64,000 nucleotides of DNA from Nannochloropsis oceanica (lineage: Eukaryota > Sar > Eustigmatophyceae > Eustigmatales > Monodopsidaceae), in the NCBI GenBank assembly GCA_004519485.1, contig CP038116.1, forward strand, positions 682,001-746,000, written 5' to 3'. Shown here one piece after another: positions 11,510 through 24,905 of this stretch (positions are counted from its first letter, which is position 1; each line of letters starts with the position of its first letter). The notes under the pieces are model-generated. The model was not told the DNA's origin, made no database searches, and worked only from the letters and a program-made list of their open reading frames with translations. The translations under genes and the position numbers were made by a program.

Positions 11510-14228
11510 CTAGGCCTCACCCATTTCTCTGCTTAACCTGTCCTTGAACACGGGCGAAGAAGGAGGGGGAGGAGGGGGAGGAGGAGCCCAGGAGCGTGTT
11601 TGAAATGGGTCTGCTTGCTTGGAGGTCGTGCAGAGAGAGTAATTGCCGAGCAGGGCCACGGCGTGGCGGTCTGAGGGAAGGAGGGAGGGAGGGAAGGAGG
11701 GAGGGAGGGGGAAGGAATAGGATCAGCTCCACTGCTTCCAGAAATATAATTGCCTGAGTTATTCTTTTTTTTTTTCCTCCTTCCTTCCTTCTCCCTTACC
11801 TCTCGCAGAAAAGTCGGCCGATGCCTGCACTTGATAAACGAGAAAGGCGTGGGGGGCAAGGTAGCCCTCAAGGCGAAGCTCGCTGAGGAGGGAGGGCTGG
11901 AGGGAGGGGCGATAGGAAGGATGGCAGGGAAGGAGGGAGAAAGAAGGGAAGCGAGAGAGTGTGTCGGTCATGACAGGCAGGCCCGTTTCAAATATTCAGA
12001 AGCATGTGTGGCTGCTTGATCCTTCCACCTTGTAACCGGCACTGCGTCCCCCTCTTCCTTCCTCCCTCCCTCCCTCCTTCCCTCCCTTCCTCCTTCCATC
12101 CTTTTTACACTTACCTCCCTCCCCCCCTCCCTTCCGTCCTCCTCCTCTTCGTCGTCGTGGGCCAGTTTATAGACCCTAAGAGTGACGGCACACACGGCGC
12201 TGGATCCCAAGTTTTTGATCACCCCCGAGGCCACCTTGGAGGGAGGGAGGGAGGGAGGGAGGGAGGGAGGGAGGAAACAAGGGGGAAAAGATGGAATGAG
12301 GTGCATTTATAGAGCTCTCGTGGCCAGCAGCGTGAATGAGGGAGGAAGGGAGAAAGGGGAGGAAGGAGGGTAGAATGAGGAGAGCTCGCATCGCCATACG
12401 CGTGAATAAGGGAGGGAGGGAGGGAAGGAGGGAGGGAGGGAGGGCGAGCCAACATACCGTCCCAGGAATAGGGTTCTGGTCGGCACAGAGGGCGAGGGAG
12501 AAGACAGCCACGTCACCGCCTGGATTGAAGGAGCGTTTGGCGTAGCCCATGCAGGACCTGAGGGAGGGGAGGGAAGGAGGGAGGGGGAGGAGGGAGATTA
12601 ATTAGATGACGGTTGAGCGCAGGGCCTGAGGGAGGAAGGGAAAGAGGGAAGGTGAGCGGATGAGAGATTGACGAGAGGAGCAGGTGAGTGAGGTGACCCC
12701 TTCCTCCCTCCCTTCCTCCCTCCCTCCCTACCTCCCTCCCTACCTGGCTCCGTTCTCGTGGTATTGCCCCTCTTGTTTTTTTCGGAGGACGCTGCCCAGC
12801 GGCCCTTGCTCTGGCCAGATCTAGGAGAGGGGAGGAATGGAGGGGAGGAGGGAGGGATAATGAGAGATTCGTCGATCGCTTCCGACATGGGGAGGAAGGA
12901 AGGGAGAGAAGGAGGGAGGGAGGGAGGGAGGGAGGAAGGGAGGGCTCGTGTTTACCTCAAAGAAGCCGAGTTGGCCGCCTTTTTGTAATCGCACGGCCGT
13001 GTTCAGGACGTTGGCACAGGCGTGACTTGCAGAGGGGTGCCACTAGAGAAGGAGAGAGAGGGGGGAGGAGAAAGGGGAGGAAGGAGAGAGGTGTGGGATG
13101 GGACTTCACGCTTCTGCAGTTCCTCCCTCCTTCCCTCCCTCCCTCCCTCCCTCCTGCCTCCCCACCCCTCACCTCCGCCTGCACCACCGGTGTCTTCTCG
13201 CTCTCTTCCACCTCCCTGGGCAAATAAAAGTGATGAAAATGTTGCTGTTTCTTCTCTTTTTTCATACTTCCCCCTCCCTCCCTCCCTCCCTCCTCCTCCT
13301 CCTCCTCCTGCTGCTGCAGCGTGCTGTTGAGAGAGTCAAAGACCCCCCACAGGGCCGAGGTGCCCCAGTATAAGCTGGCATTAACCGCCAAAGCCAGAGA
13401 CTCAGCTTCCTTCCGCGGCCTGAGTAACGGAGAAAGGGAGGAGGGAGGCAGAGAGGGAGGAAGGGAGGGAGACAAGGGAAGTGGGGGGAATGCTTCTTAA
13501 TATTATCTTAACCCCTCTTTTCGGGCAGGACGGAGACGTACCGTCGCTCTACCTCTTCTCGCTCCTCCTCCTCTTCCTCTTGGGCCTCTCCCTTCTTGGA
13601 TCCCTCCTCCATTGGCTGCACCACCGTCACCAAGCGAGGCAGGAGCATGGAGACTGGCCCCTCCTCACTCCCTCCCTCCCTCCCTCCCTCCACAGCGTCG
13701 AACATGGAGAGGGAATCTGCGCACTCTACCAGCTCTTGTAATGAGGGGGGGGCATCGGCCAGATCTGCAGGAGGGGTCGAGACCATATCGTATTCAGTGC
13801 TCCTGTAATAGAAGGGTGGAATCAGTCTATCGGATAGGGTAATCCGTCGCTGCCTTCACACGGCCAAATACTTGTCCAGCAGCAGTAGGTCTATAAGACC
13901 CGCCTTCTTTCGATTCCTCCTCCCCTACTCCTCCCTGCCCCTGCTAAAGTTGGCTCCCTGACTCCCTCCCCTAATCCCTCCTTCCCTCGCGACCTTGTTA
14001 CCTCAAGAAATGCAATACGGCGAGAGAATGTAGAGTCCCCAGTTTCAAGACATGCTGCTCTTTCTTCTTTCCTTCCCCGTCCATACTGATTGTGGTAGTG
14101 CTGCCATCGTCGTTGACGACGGCCGCTGTCCAATCTGCTCCTGCCGCTGCCGCCGGGAAGGGGGCGTAGAGGAGGAGGGCAAGGACAAGGAAAAGACGGG
14201 GTAGTGGAGATAATGGCTGAGAATGCAT
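11510..14228 (-). CDS. Secreted/lumenal protein of unknown function
   Basis: No family recognised. Exons 14228-14002, 13802-13542, 13419-13173, 13042-12956, 12820-12744, 12557-12458, 12234-11975, 11882-11800 and 11670-11510 are phase-matched and total 500 residues plus stop. The N-terminus is a clear signal peptide (LFLVLALLLYAPFPAAAAGA). Possible N-glycosylation sites include NAS and NST around residue 170-200. Notable segments: QELVECADSLSMFDAV, SLALAVNASLYWGTSALWG, QLGFFEIWPEQGPLG, CMGYAKRSFNPGGDVAVF and LRLEGYLAPHAFLVYQVQ. There are several acidic or Gly/Arg-rich inserts derived from purine repeats. Exon 7 could hide an in-frame intron (a gtaagt site lies within it). The exon 7 donor GTCATG is weak. 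Expression, compartment and function are unknown. Confidence 0.65.
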
Positions 14229-14643
14229 GCAAAAGCTAATTGATGCCTGTCCGAAAAGATGAGGGGGAAAGGGAGCGAGCGTGAGGGCGTGAGAATCAGC
14301 GTAGGGGGAGGACGGGAAAAGCGACTACGTCGGAGGCCCATGATATTTTAGTTTGCATATGGGAGCCTTGAGCCTGCTGGCGACTTAGCGGCTTTTCGTC
14401 AGGCGAAGCGAGGGCTTTACCCCTCCATCAACATTATCATGACATCTGTCGTGGACAGGCTGTCATTCTCCCTGAGAAAGACTTTTGCTGACATGTCCTC
14501 GCTAGAGCTTACGGTATTATGCAGTCATTACACGCCCGCTTGGCGTCTTCTCCAAAACACCCTCAACTTGGACGGCGATAGACTCATTCCCCTCTTTCCC
14601 TTCCGCATGCCATACATGCGCATCCAGAACAGACCAGTCCACC
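14229..14643. promoter_or_regulatory. Shared upstream region of two divergent genes
   Basis: Lies between the ATG of the secreted protein (minus) and the ATG with Kozak context (ccaccATGC) of the membrane protein (plus). An open frame from 14439 exists in another frame and is not phase-compatible with the downstream exons. Confidence 0.35.
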
Positions 14644-16693
<2,050 letters not shown>

Positions 16694-18035
16694 AAAGCGA
16701 TCGAATCAGAGGATAGATATGCGAGATGGTATGTCCTTATGGATGTGGGAGGAGGTAAAAAATATAGTCCAAAGACGGCGCCGAATAGCGCCAGAGTGAG
16801 GGGGGGGAGTGAGGAGAAAGAGTTTCCTTGGGCATGTGGTGCAACTCTGACATAAATTACTGATCTGATGAAGAGTAAAATGGAGATGAGTTGATAATTT
16901 GTTTTCAACGTCCACGCGAAGTATGTGCTACGCCTCAAATGTATTGCTTACCTTTGATGGATGAGCGCGTGCATGGCCATCACCTTGTCCGGCTGGGGAG
17001 ACTATGGATCGGGGAGGAGGATGTTTCGATAATTATTGATCTAAGATTATTTCGTCAGATCGATATTATCGGTGGTAAAGCCTCTATACATCGAAATATT
17101 GTGCGTACATCGATATGTCTTGTGTGTCTTGGTGAAAGGGGGCTATGCATGTGGCAGGGCAAGAAGTCAAAAATGGCCCTCTACTGAGGGTATCTACTGA
17201 GGGTAACTTTTCCGGGATTTAAGCCTCATGTAATTCATTTACATTGCAACATAGAGCAGGAAGGGGATGCTGTCCCCCCCCCGCTCAACCTCCTCACCCC
17301 CTTAAGTGATTTTTTCTTCTCACCCCATCCATCATTTTAAAAGCCTCTTCCCACCTGCACGATAGCAAGGAGGTGATCAGACTGAGCATCTTTGAGCCTT
17401 GATGTCAGCATTTTACGTGTGCTTCCTCCAAAGGCGCTGCTCGCCTGTCGTGTTTTCCATGTTGTTCTGTCGCGAACACGGCTGTATTGAAGTTACCGCC
17501 CCGCCAGTGTGTACACTATCAAGGTGCATCGAGATGCACATCTCGTCCGCATTGACATTCTGAAGATCCCTCCTTCGTATCAGCAGACTTGTTCTTGATT
17601 TACACCGTCGCGTTGCCCCCTTTCCAATCAACACCGGCCTGAGACGGGGCAGCAGCCCGAAGCAACATTCACCTCTCTTGCAGACACATGGACCATTTGG
17701 GCATCTAACATTTCTCTTTAGGCGCAGCCACGGCGGGACATCGACCATGAGTTGCAGACGGTGCCTGGAGATGCGCGGACGAGCCATTGCGGCCGGTGTC
17801 TTCCTCAATCCCGGCCTCGACAACTCATACAAAAACACTATATACTGTTCTTGTTGCATGCCACTGCAATATTCGCACACTCTTAGCGCAGCGGAACACG
17901 CTTGCTATAGTACTCCTCCTCGCCCGGCATGCCTATGAAACAACAGCAACCCTTCTGTACCCTGACCCTCCCTCTCCCCCCCCTCCGTCCCTTATCCCTC
18001 CTTACAGAGCCCTGTCAAGTCCCTTCGCCAGCACG
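16694..18035. other. Intergenic region upstream of the rhodopsin gene
   Basis: About 1.3 kb without a supported gene. It is non-repetitive apart from short C runs near 17274. Open frames on both strands (for example 16690-16938 and 17413-17880, minus) lack recognisable motifs or supporting context. It probably contains the rhodopsin promoter and 5' UTR. Confidence 0.5.
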
Positions 18036-21000
18036 ATGAACAGCCTTGCGGACTCGTTGGTGTGGGAGCACCCGCAACAAGACCGCCTCCGCTTGAACTC
18101 CATCATTTTTTTTATCGCCTTTCTCTGGTCGGCGGGCACTGGGCTGTCGTCAAAATTAAAGGTAAGGAGTGAGGAGGGAGGAGGAGAGGAAGAAGCAAGG
18201 AGGGAGGGCACGCGGATGGAGATTTCGTCTCTCTAACTTATCGCATTACTCTTTTACCCCGCTGGCGATAAACTGGCTGTCTGTCCTTTAGGCCTCCATG
18301 CCCATGACGGACGCAAGCACCGAGGCCCCTGGACTCACCCTCCCTCCCCCCTCCCCTCCTTCCTTCCCTCCCTCCCTCATTGTCAGGGCCGTGCCCGAAT
18401 TGCCTACACCGCATGCTGCATCCACGCTATAGCTGGGACGTCTTACTTTCTCATGGTGAGGCAGGGAAGGAGGGAGAGGGAGGGAGGAAGGGAGGAGAGA
18501 GGCAGGGAGGGAGGAAGGAGGGGAGGAGGGAGGGAGGGAGAGAGGCAGTGAGGGAAGGAGGCAAGGCGAAACAATGAAGCGAATATATCCCAGTGAAGCA
18601 ACTCATGGCCCAGTGAAGCAACTCATGCCCCAGTGAAGCAACTCATGCCCCAGTGAAGCAACTCATATCCCAGTGAAGCAACTCATATCCCAGTGAAGCA
18701 ACTCATATCCCAGTGAAGCAACTCATATCCCAGTGAAGCAACTCATATCCCAGTGAAGCAACTCATATCCCAGTGAAGCAACTCATATCCCAGTGAAGCA
18801 ACTCATATCCCAGTGAAGCAACTCATATCCCAGTGAAGCAACTCATATCCCAGTGAAGCAACCCATAAGCAACTCATATCCCAGTGAAGCAAGAGACCAC
18901 TTTCTACCAATGGGGGAAAGCCTGTTCTCACACACCTCCCTCCCTCCCTCCCTCCCTCCCTCCCTCCCTCCAGAGCAACAACTACGTCCCCCTCGTGCCC
19001 ACCTCCAAGGGCCGTCCGCTCTTCATCGCCCGCCTCTTCGAGTGGATGGTCACCGTACCCATGCTCCTCTCCCTTATAGGTACCTCCCTCCCTCCCTCCC
19101 TCCCTCCCTCCCTCCTCCTTGCTCACCTCGCCTTACACCCCTCCCTCCCTCCCTCCCTCCCTCCCTCCCTCCCTCCCTCCCTCCCTCCCAGCCTGGCTCG
19201 TCGACCCTGACAGCCGCCGCGTCAATCAATTGCGAGGGCTCCAATTTTTCTGCCTCGTTACCGGCGGCATAGGCCCGATTCTCAGGTACCCCCCCCCCTC
19301 CCTCCCTCCCTCCCTCCCGCCCTCCCTCCCGCCCTCCTTCCCTCCCTTCTCCCCCCCCTATCCTTTCGGTCATCTTACGTTCTTCCTTTCTTCCTTCCTT
19401 CCCGCCCTCTCACTCCCTAGATTTCCCTTCAACTGGATCTCCTACTGCTACTCCTGCTACCTTCAGGTAAGCCCATACCCACTCCTCCCTCCCTCCCTCC
19501 CTCCCTCCCTCCCTCCCTCCCTCCCTCCCTCTCATCCCTCCCTCCCTCTCTCCCTCCCTCTTTCCCTCTCTCCCTCCCTCCCTCCAGGTCCTAGTGCTCA
19601 GCACCCTCCATAGACTTTTCCAGGGAATGAAACGCAAGCTTCCATCTTCCTACGATCGCAGGGTGCGTCCCTCCCTCCCTCCCTCCCTCCCTCCTTCTCT
19701 TCCTCCCTTCCTCCGCCGCTCCGCCCACCGGCCTTGTTTTCTGCATCTTCCTTTTTCTATTTCCCCCCGGCACCATTGCTGTCACTCAACCCTCCCTCCC
19801 TCCCTCCCTCCCTCCCTCCCTCCCTCAGCTCATCGGCCTCCTCCACTACACAATCCTGACCATATTTTCCGTCTATGCTATTTTCTGGCTCTTTGCCGCC
19901 GAGCTGGACCTGGTGTCCATCGCTACTGAGGCGTAAGTACGACTCTCCCTCCCTCCCTCCTTCCCTCCCTCCCTCCCTCCCTCCCCCCCCCCCTTCGGTT
20001 TCTCGATCGAGGCATGTGGAGGGATTGGACGCTATTTCAATATTCTTCCGCCCCCCAACCTCCTTTCCCTCCCTCCCTCCCTCCCCACCTCGCCATCGTC
20101 CTCGTATGTCCCATGCCACTCCTCCCTCCCTCCCTCCCTCCCTCCCTCCCTCCCTCCCTCAGCAACGTATACGCCACTCTGGATATCTCAACCAAAGTCA
20201 TCCTCACCTCCGTCCTCTCCAACCTCACCGGCGCCGCCTACGACTACGATTTCGGTACCGCCCTCCCTCCCTCCCTCCCTCCCTCCCTCCCTCCCTCCCT
20301 CCGCTCCGCCGGTCCGTTCCCATCCTTTTCTTCCGCTTTCTCCTCCCACCACACCGCTCAACCCCCTCCCTCCCTCCCTCCCTCCCTCCCTCCCTCCCTC
20401 CCTCCCTCCCTCGCACCATATAGAGGCCTTCCCCCAATATTTTCGGAGCCTTTTTTCCTCCATTCAAGTGCCCGCCTTCGGCCTTAACAAGGAGGGGTCA
20501 GTGGTGGTGTGGAACAGCGACATGGAAGCTCTCACCGGCTGCTCCGCTGGCTCCGTGCTCTTCCTCAAGGTTCGCCCTTCCTCCCTCCCTCCCTCCCTCC
20601 TTGTTGTCTGTGCCATCCATGAACTTCTCACTCCTTTCTTTCTTCCTTCCCTCCCTCCCTCCCTCCCTCCCTCCCTCCCTCCCTCCCTCCAGTTCAATCG
20701 ATGCCCGGCCTTCACAAAGGCAGGTCATGCCGCCATCAGCACGGCCCTCTCCTTCCCCCTCCTCCCGCTTCCCTCATCCCAGAACATACAAACGAATGTC
20801 AAGCCCGAGATCACCATAGACCTCGTCCGGCAGAGCAATTCCCCGGTACGTCCTCCCTCCCTCCCTCCCTCCCTCCCTCCCTCCCTCCCTCCCTCCCTCC
20901 ATTCCTTCGTCATTTTCTCCGCCTTTCCCCCACTTGGAATCGTCTTACCTCTGGCTTGACTCCCTCCCTCCCTCCCTCCCTCCCTCCCTCCCTCCCTCCC

Positions 21001-21503
21001 TCCCTCCCTCTCCCCATCAGGAGACCAAGGCCTTATTTTACGTCCTGCGCAATGGAGGGGGGCAGCCTGCATTGCCTGAAACCTTCTTCATCGACGCGAG
21101 ATCCAACCCTCGGGGGGCGGAGCAGGTAGGGAGGGAGGGACGGAGGGGGGTAGCAGGCGCATCGCCTTAGTCGTAGACATGCCCGTGTCACCTCAACACC
21201 TCTATATCTATATCTCTACATCTGAATCCATCTTTTCGTCCCTCCCTCCCTCCCTCCCTCCCTCCCTCCCTCCCTCCCTCCCTCCCTCCCTCCCTCCAGG
21301 CCTACCTCGAGCTGTCTCGCTGCCTGGCAGGGGCCAAGGGGGGGAGGGAGGGAGGGAGGGGGGGGCAAATCGGGAGCACCTCGTCCCTCACCTCAAAAGA
21401 CAAAATGGGGTTTGTGTCCGACAGCAGCAGTAGGAACAGCAGCAGCAGCGGCCAGACAGGGGGAGGGAGCGTAGGAGGCGGGTTGGCCTCACGTTTGTCG
21501 TAG
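18036..21503 (+). CDS. Microbial (type I) rhodopsin fused to a PAS-like domain
   Basis: Predicted retinal photoreceptor with a cytosolic sensor/output domain. Thirteen exons: 18036-18161, 18292-18312, 18387-18455, 18974-19079, 19192-19285, 19421-19466, 19588-19662, 19829-19932, 20163-20254, 20424-20569, 20693-20845, 21021-21125, 21300-21503. All phases match, giving 446 residues. Seven hydrophobic segments lie in residues 20-235. Aligned to bacteriorhodopsin: helix C reads ARLFEWMVTVP, so Arg82 is kept (R92), Asp85 is Glu (E95), Trp86 and Thr89 are kept, and the Asp96 proton donor is absent (Leu). Helix F keeps Tyr185 and Trp189 and a Glu at 194. Helix G has Glu at the 204 position, Asp212 (D221) and the Schiff-base Lys216 (K225) in LDISTKV. 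Residues ~258-350 resemble a PAS domain (VPAFGLNKEGSVVVWNSDME, then ALTGCSAGSV). The tail is Ser/Gly-rich. The intron after exon 2 is GC-AG. Ion transport versus sensory function cannot be decided here. Confidence 0.85.
18589..18893. repeat. 20-bp minisatellite in a rhodopsin intron
   Basis: About 14-15 head-to-tail copies of a 20-bp unit (cccagtgaagcaactcatat) lie in the intron between exons 3 and 4. The first copies vary at three positions; the rest are nearly identical, suggesting recent expansion. Confidence 0.95.
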
Positions 21504-22573
21504 GGGCGGAGGGAGGATCGGAGGGAGGGAGGGGGTGGGGACGATATGTCCATGGCAGGAGCACTTCGAGGGTGTCATTAATTACTCTGTGGAAAGTAGA
21601 TAGGGAAACATTTTAATAACTGCAGAAGTGTGACAGCCGTGCACCAGCACGCGCGTCAGCAGCAGCAGCAACAGCACAGTAGAGGAAGCGCCCCTTGTAC
21701 GCACACTTGACATATTTAAAAAAGGTGGGGGAAAGAAGACGCTGAGAGGAAGACCTAGAATGTCATGAATCTATCAATCTATGCAATCTATATATATCTA
21801 CGTTATCTATATATCTATATTATTATATTATCTAATATATATAGGTATCCAGATATCTGTATCTAGATATATATTTCTATATATCTGTGTGTATATGCAG
21901 CCACGCTTCGTGCGGTGCCGAGCTCCAGCCGACGATGCTGCAGTACAGAAAGGAAAGGAGTGGTGGCATTGTCGTGGTGATAGCTGCCATTACGATAGGC
22001 CTTAAGTGAGAGGAGATGGAGGTGGGGGGGGAGGAGTCAATCAGTCAACAACGACCTGCCAATCACAAAGGGAAAAGGAGAGAAGGGAAAGCGACAAAGC
22101 AGGGGAGGGAAAGTCATTTTGGGAAGGAAGAAAGGAGCGATGAATAATGGGAGGAACGATCCGAATCCTCGATGGAGCCATCCCGTCTGTTGCTTTTCGT
22201 GTTGATCTGTTCGTTCTCTTTGCTTTGGCCATTGATAGGGCGATCCTCTTCTTCGTCTTTTTCTTCTTTCCTTCTTGATTAAAATCACCACCTGCGAAAG
22301 AGCGACCGCTACTGCACTAACCATCTTCACCCTCCTCGTCTCTCTGCCCGTCCGTTCGTCTTCCTGTCCCATCATACACCCATCTCTTCATCGCTCTCCT
22401 CGTTGTTCTCTGCATCGCTTGCTTCTTCCACCTCACCTCCTCCTTCGCCCTCTCTTGTTTGGATTAGAACGATGCGGTAGCATGATGAGAGACAAAAGGA
22501 TCGAAAGGAGGGAGGGAGGGCGGGAGGAACGGGGAGAAGAAGAGTCATTGTGTAGCTGTGGCCAGTGCAATAC
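21504..22573. other. Region between the rhodopsin gene and the assembly gap
   Basis: About 1.1 kb. It contains an AT-rich run of TATCTA-type repeats (about 21775-21900) and short AGC repeats near 21655. On the minus strand 22060-22480 has short hydrophilic open stretches, such as one with EEASDAENNEESDEE, that could be exons of a gene split by the gap, but no frame can be joined with confidence. Confidence 0.4.
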
Positions 22574-24235
22574 CTTTTCNNNNNNNNNNNNNNNNNNNNN
22601 NNNNNNNNNNNNNNNNNNNNNNNNNNNNNNNNNNNNNNNNNNNNNNNNNNNNNNNNNNNNNNNNNNNNNNNNNNNNNNNCCTCTTCTCGGCCAGCAACCG
22701 TTCCTCCTCCTTCTTGGCCTCGGCTTTGACGCGCGAACGCTTAACCCACTCAGCCGCCGACAGGAGAGAGGTGTCATCCTCTCCCTAGGGAGGGAAGGAG
22801 GGACGGACGGACGGACGTTGGAAGGGAAATACGGAGGGAGGCGCGAGAGAGCAGGGGAAGAGTGCGACGAAGGGAGGGAGGGAGGGAGGGAGGGAGGGGG
22901 CGTACCTTGACCTCGCCCAGCTTGTCACCATTAAGTTGTTCGTTCAAGAGACGCTTCCGCCGTGCTCGGTCCAGGCGGGCCTATCGAGGGAGGGAGGGAG
23001 GGACGGAGGGAGGAAGAAACGTAGTCAGTACAGGTTTCGTTTCTCTCGCTCGTATGGCTTCGCGAGTTTTTAATTCCCTCGTGTTCTGCACGTCCCCCCT
23101 CCCTTCCTTCCTCCCTCTCCCCCTCACTACCTCTAGATCAGCCAGCTCTCGCTCCTTGGCTTCGCGCGCTTTCTTCTCCTTCATGTTCTGCACGGCCACC
23201 TCGGCAGCTGAAGTGGTTTTGGACATGTCGAGGGGCTGAAGGAGGGAATGTGGGAGGAAGGGAGGGAGGGAGGGTGAGTGTCTGCGGGCAGCTTCTGCAT
23301 CCTTTATTTTGCCAGGGCAAAGAGGAAGGAAGGGATAAAGGGGAGGAAGGAATGAGTGAGGAAGCGGTTGAGGGAGAGAGGGATTGGTGGAGGGAGGGAG
23401 GGAAGTAGGGAAGGAAGAAGAAATGTGTGCAAGAGACAGCCCAGTAGCGCTACATCATCCATCCCCTACCCTTCCTCCCTCTCTCCTCCTCACCCTCAGC
23501 CCCAGCAAGGCTCTGATTCGATTCGTCTCTTCCACCGAACACGAGACCTCCCCATCCTTCTCTGACACTGACGCCCGTGGCACACTCCCTCCTCCTCCTC
23601 CTCCTCCTCCTCCTGCTGCTGTTCCAGGTGGTGAGGAGGAGGGGGAGGAGGAAGGAGTAGGATGTCGACGACGACGGGCATCTTCTTCCTCCTCGTCCTC
23701 CTCGTCTTCCTCATAAAGGGTGCTTGGAGGGGGGGGGCGGCGCTTGGTGGAAGAGGAGGAGGAAGGTTTTATAACTCGCTTCCTGCTGTCACTAGAGGAG
23801 GGGGTTGAGAGGGTCGATCGACAATTGAAGATGAATGATTGTCCCTATCTTCTACAGCCCTCCTCCACTCCCTCCCTCCCTCCCTTCCTCCCTCCCTCTC
23901 CACCTTACCTCTCACGTTCCCGTGCAGGAGACCTAGAGCGAGAGCGAGAGCGTGACTCGCTACGTCCCCGCCGGTGACTACTGCTGCGACTGACTGCCTT
24001 CTTTTTGCTGCTGCTGCTACTAATGGCCTCCTCATCGCGGGACCTGGGAGATGAACAGGAGATGGAGGGTATGAAGGAGGGTGGATGGAAGAAGAGAGAA
24101 GGGAGGAGGGCGGGAGGGAGGGCGGGCAAGGGGTCCACGACACGCAGGAACATACCTGGAGGTAGAACGTGTTATGCGCCGGGTGCTGCGGCGTTGCTCA
24201 TCCGCACTGTCGTCCTCATCATGGTGGCGCGGCAT
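22574..24235 (-). CDS. SART1: SART1/SNU66 tri-snRNP protein (cut by gap)
   Basis: Component of the U4/U6.U5 tri-snRNP needed for spliceosome activation in the nucleus. Exons on the minus strand (24235-24156, 24043-23909, 23791-23494, 23235-23131, 22980-22906, 22784 into the gap, ending at 22574 with a GAAAAG|GTATTG donor) have matching phases. The N-terminus is RS-rich (SRSRSRSRSPARERER), as in the family. Hallmarks: CSVEETNRIRALLGLRPLD (human has SIEETNKLRAKLGLKPLE), RKRLLNEQLNGDKLGEVKGE and LLSAAEWVKRSR, matching the KRLLNQKL ... GEDD ... WIERSR region. The remaining ~two thirds of the protein is not found to the left of the gap, so either the gap is much larger than 100 bases or the contigs are not adjacent here. 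A poly-Gly stretch is encoded by CCT repeats. Confidence 0.88.
22580..22679. other. Assembly gap (100 N)
   Basis: Exactly 100 undefined bases, a size often used for gaps of unknown length. It interrupts an exon of the SART1-like gene. Confidence 0.99.
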
Positions 24236-24905
24236 GATGATGTTGGGGAGGTGGGGGAGACGAGGTGGAAGGCGCGGCAAGGAGGGAGCGGAGGTTGGGA
24301 AAAGAAACGTCGGCCGGCTTACCTGTGGTTGTGGCGGCGGTAGACATAATGCAGAATGAAGGTGAGGCAACATAGCTTGTGAAACTACCTTCCAGCTGCA
24401 GACAGCTCTATGAGAACGATGCTGCAGGAAGCACTGCTCGCCTAAGCAAAGGCTCCACCCCTCATCCTTTCCTCCCCATCCGACAGGAGGCCACCGCACC
24501 AATCCATTCGCTAAACGGCGCATCCACACGCACCGACCTTTACAACCGCAACAACGACGCGCCCAGATCTTGTCGAGCCTTTTTCATAGCCCGCATCCAC
24601 GACAAGAGGAGCGCCACATGGTCGCCCTCGAGGGACTCTTCACCGCCACTAATGATTGCCAAGCCATTTTCACCTCCACAGTTCCTTGCAGGTCCAAACC
24701 CGCAGAGCTGCAACAACAAGTGCTGCATTGCACCCTTCTTGCTCCTGCTCTTGGCAGTGGTTCTCTGCACCGCTAGCTAGTGAGATGCGAATGATGCCAA
24801 GCACGGCATGCGTTGCCTCTATGCTCGCCATCTCATTGCCATCTCCTTCCTTCCACCCCCCACCCCCTTGGCGCCCTGCACTCTTTCCCTAGATACAATA
24901 GCACC
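24236..24905. promoter_or_regulatory. Divergent upstream region, SART1 and FBPase
   Basis: About 670 bp between two divergent start codons. It is mostly unique sequence without CCCT repeats. An open frame at 24379-24780 starts with GTG and has no recognisable domain. Confidence 0.4.

Noticed and set aside
17413-17880. 155-codon minus-strand frame upstream of the rhodopsin gene
   Set aside because: No domain, no splice support and many Cys/Arg codons typical of random reading in this GC-rich DNA.
18589-18893. CRISPR-like array
   Set aside because: The 20-bp units are directly abutting with no spacers, lie within a eukaryotic intron and have no cas genes nearby.
21241-21299. Telomere-like repeats
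   Set aside because: The dominant unit is CCCT, not CCCTAA; it is interspersed in hundreds of introns rather than terminal.
24379-24780. Open frame between SART1 and FBPase
   Set aside because: It starts with GTG, has no motif and fills a likely promoter region.
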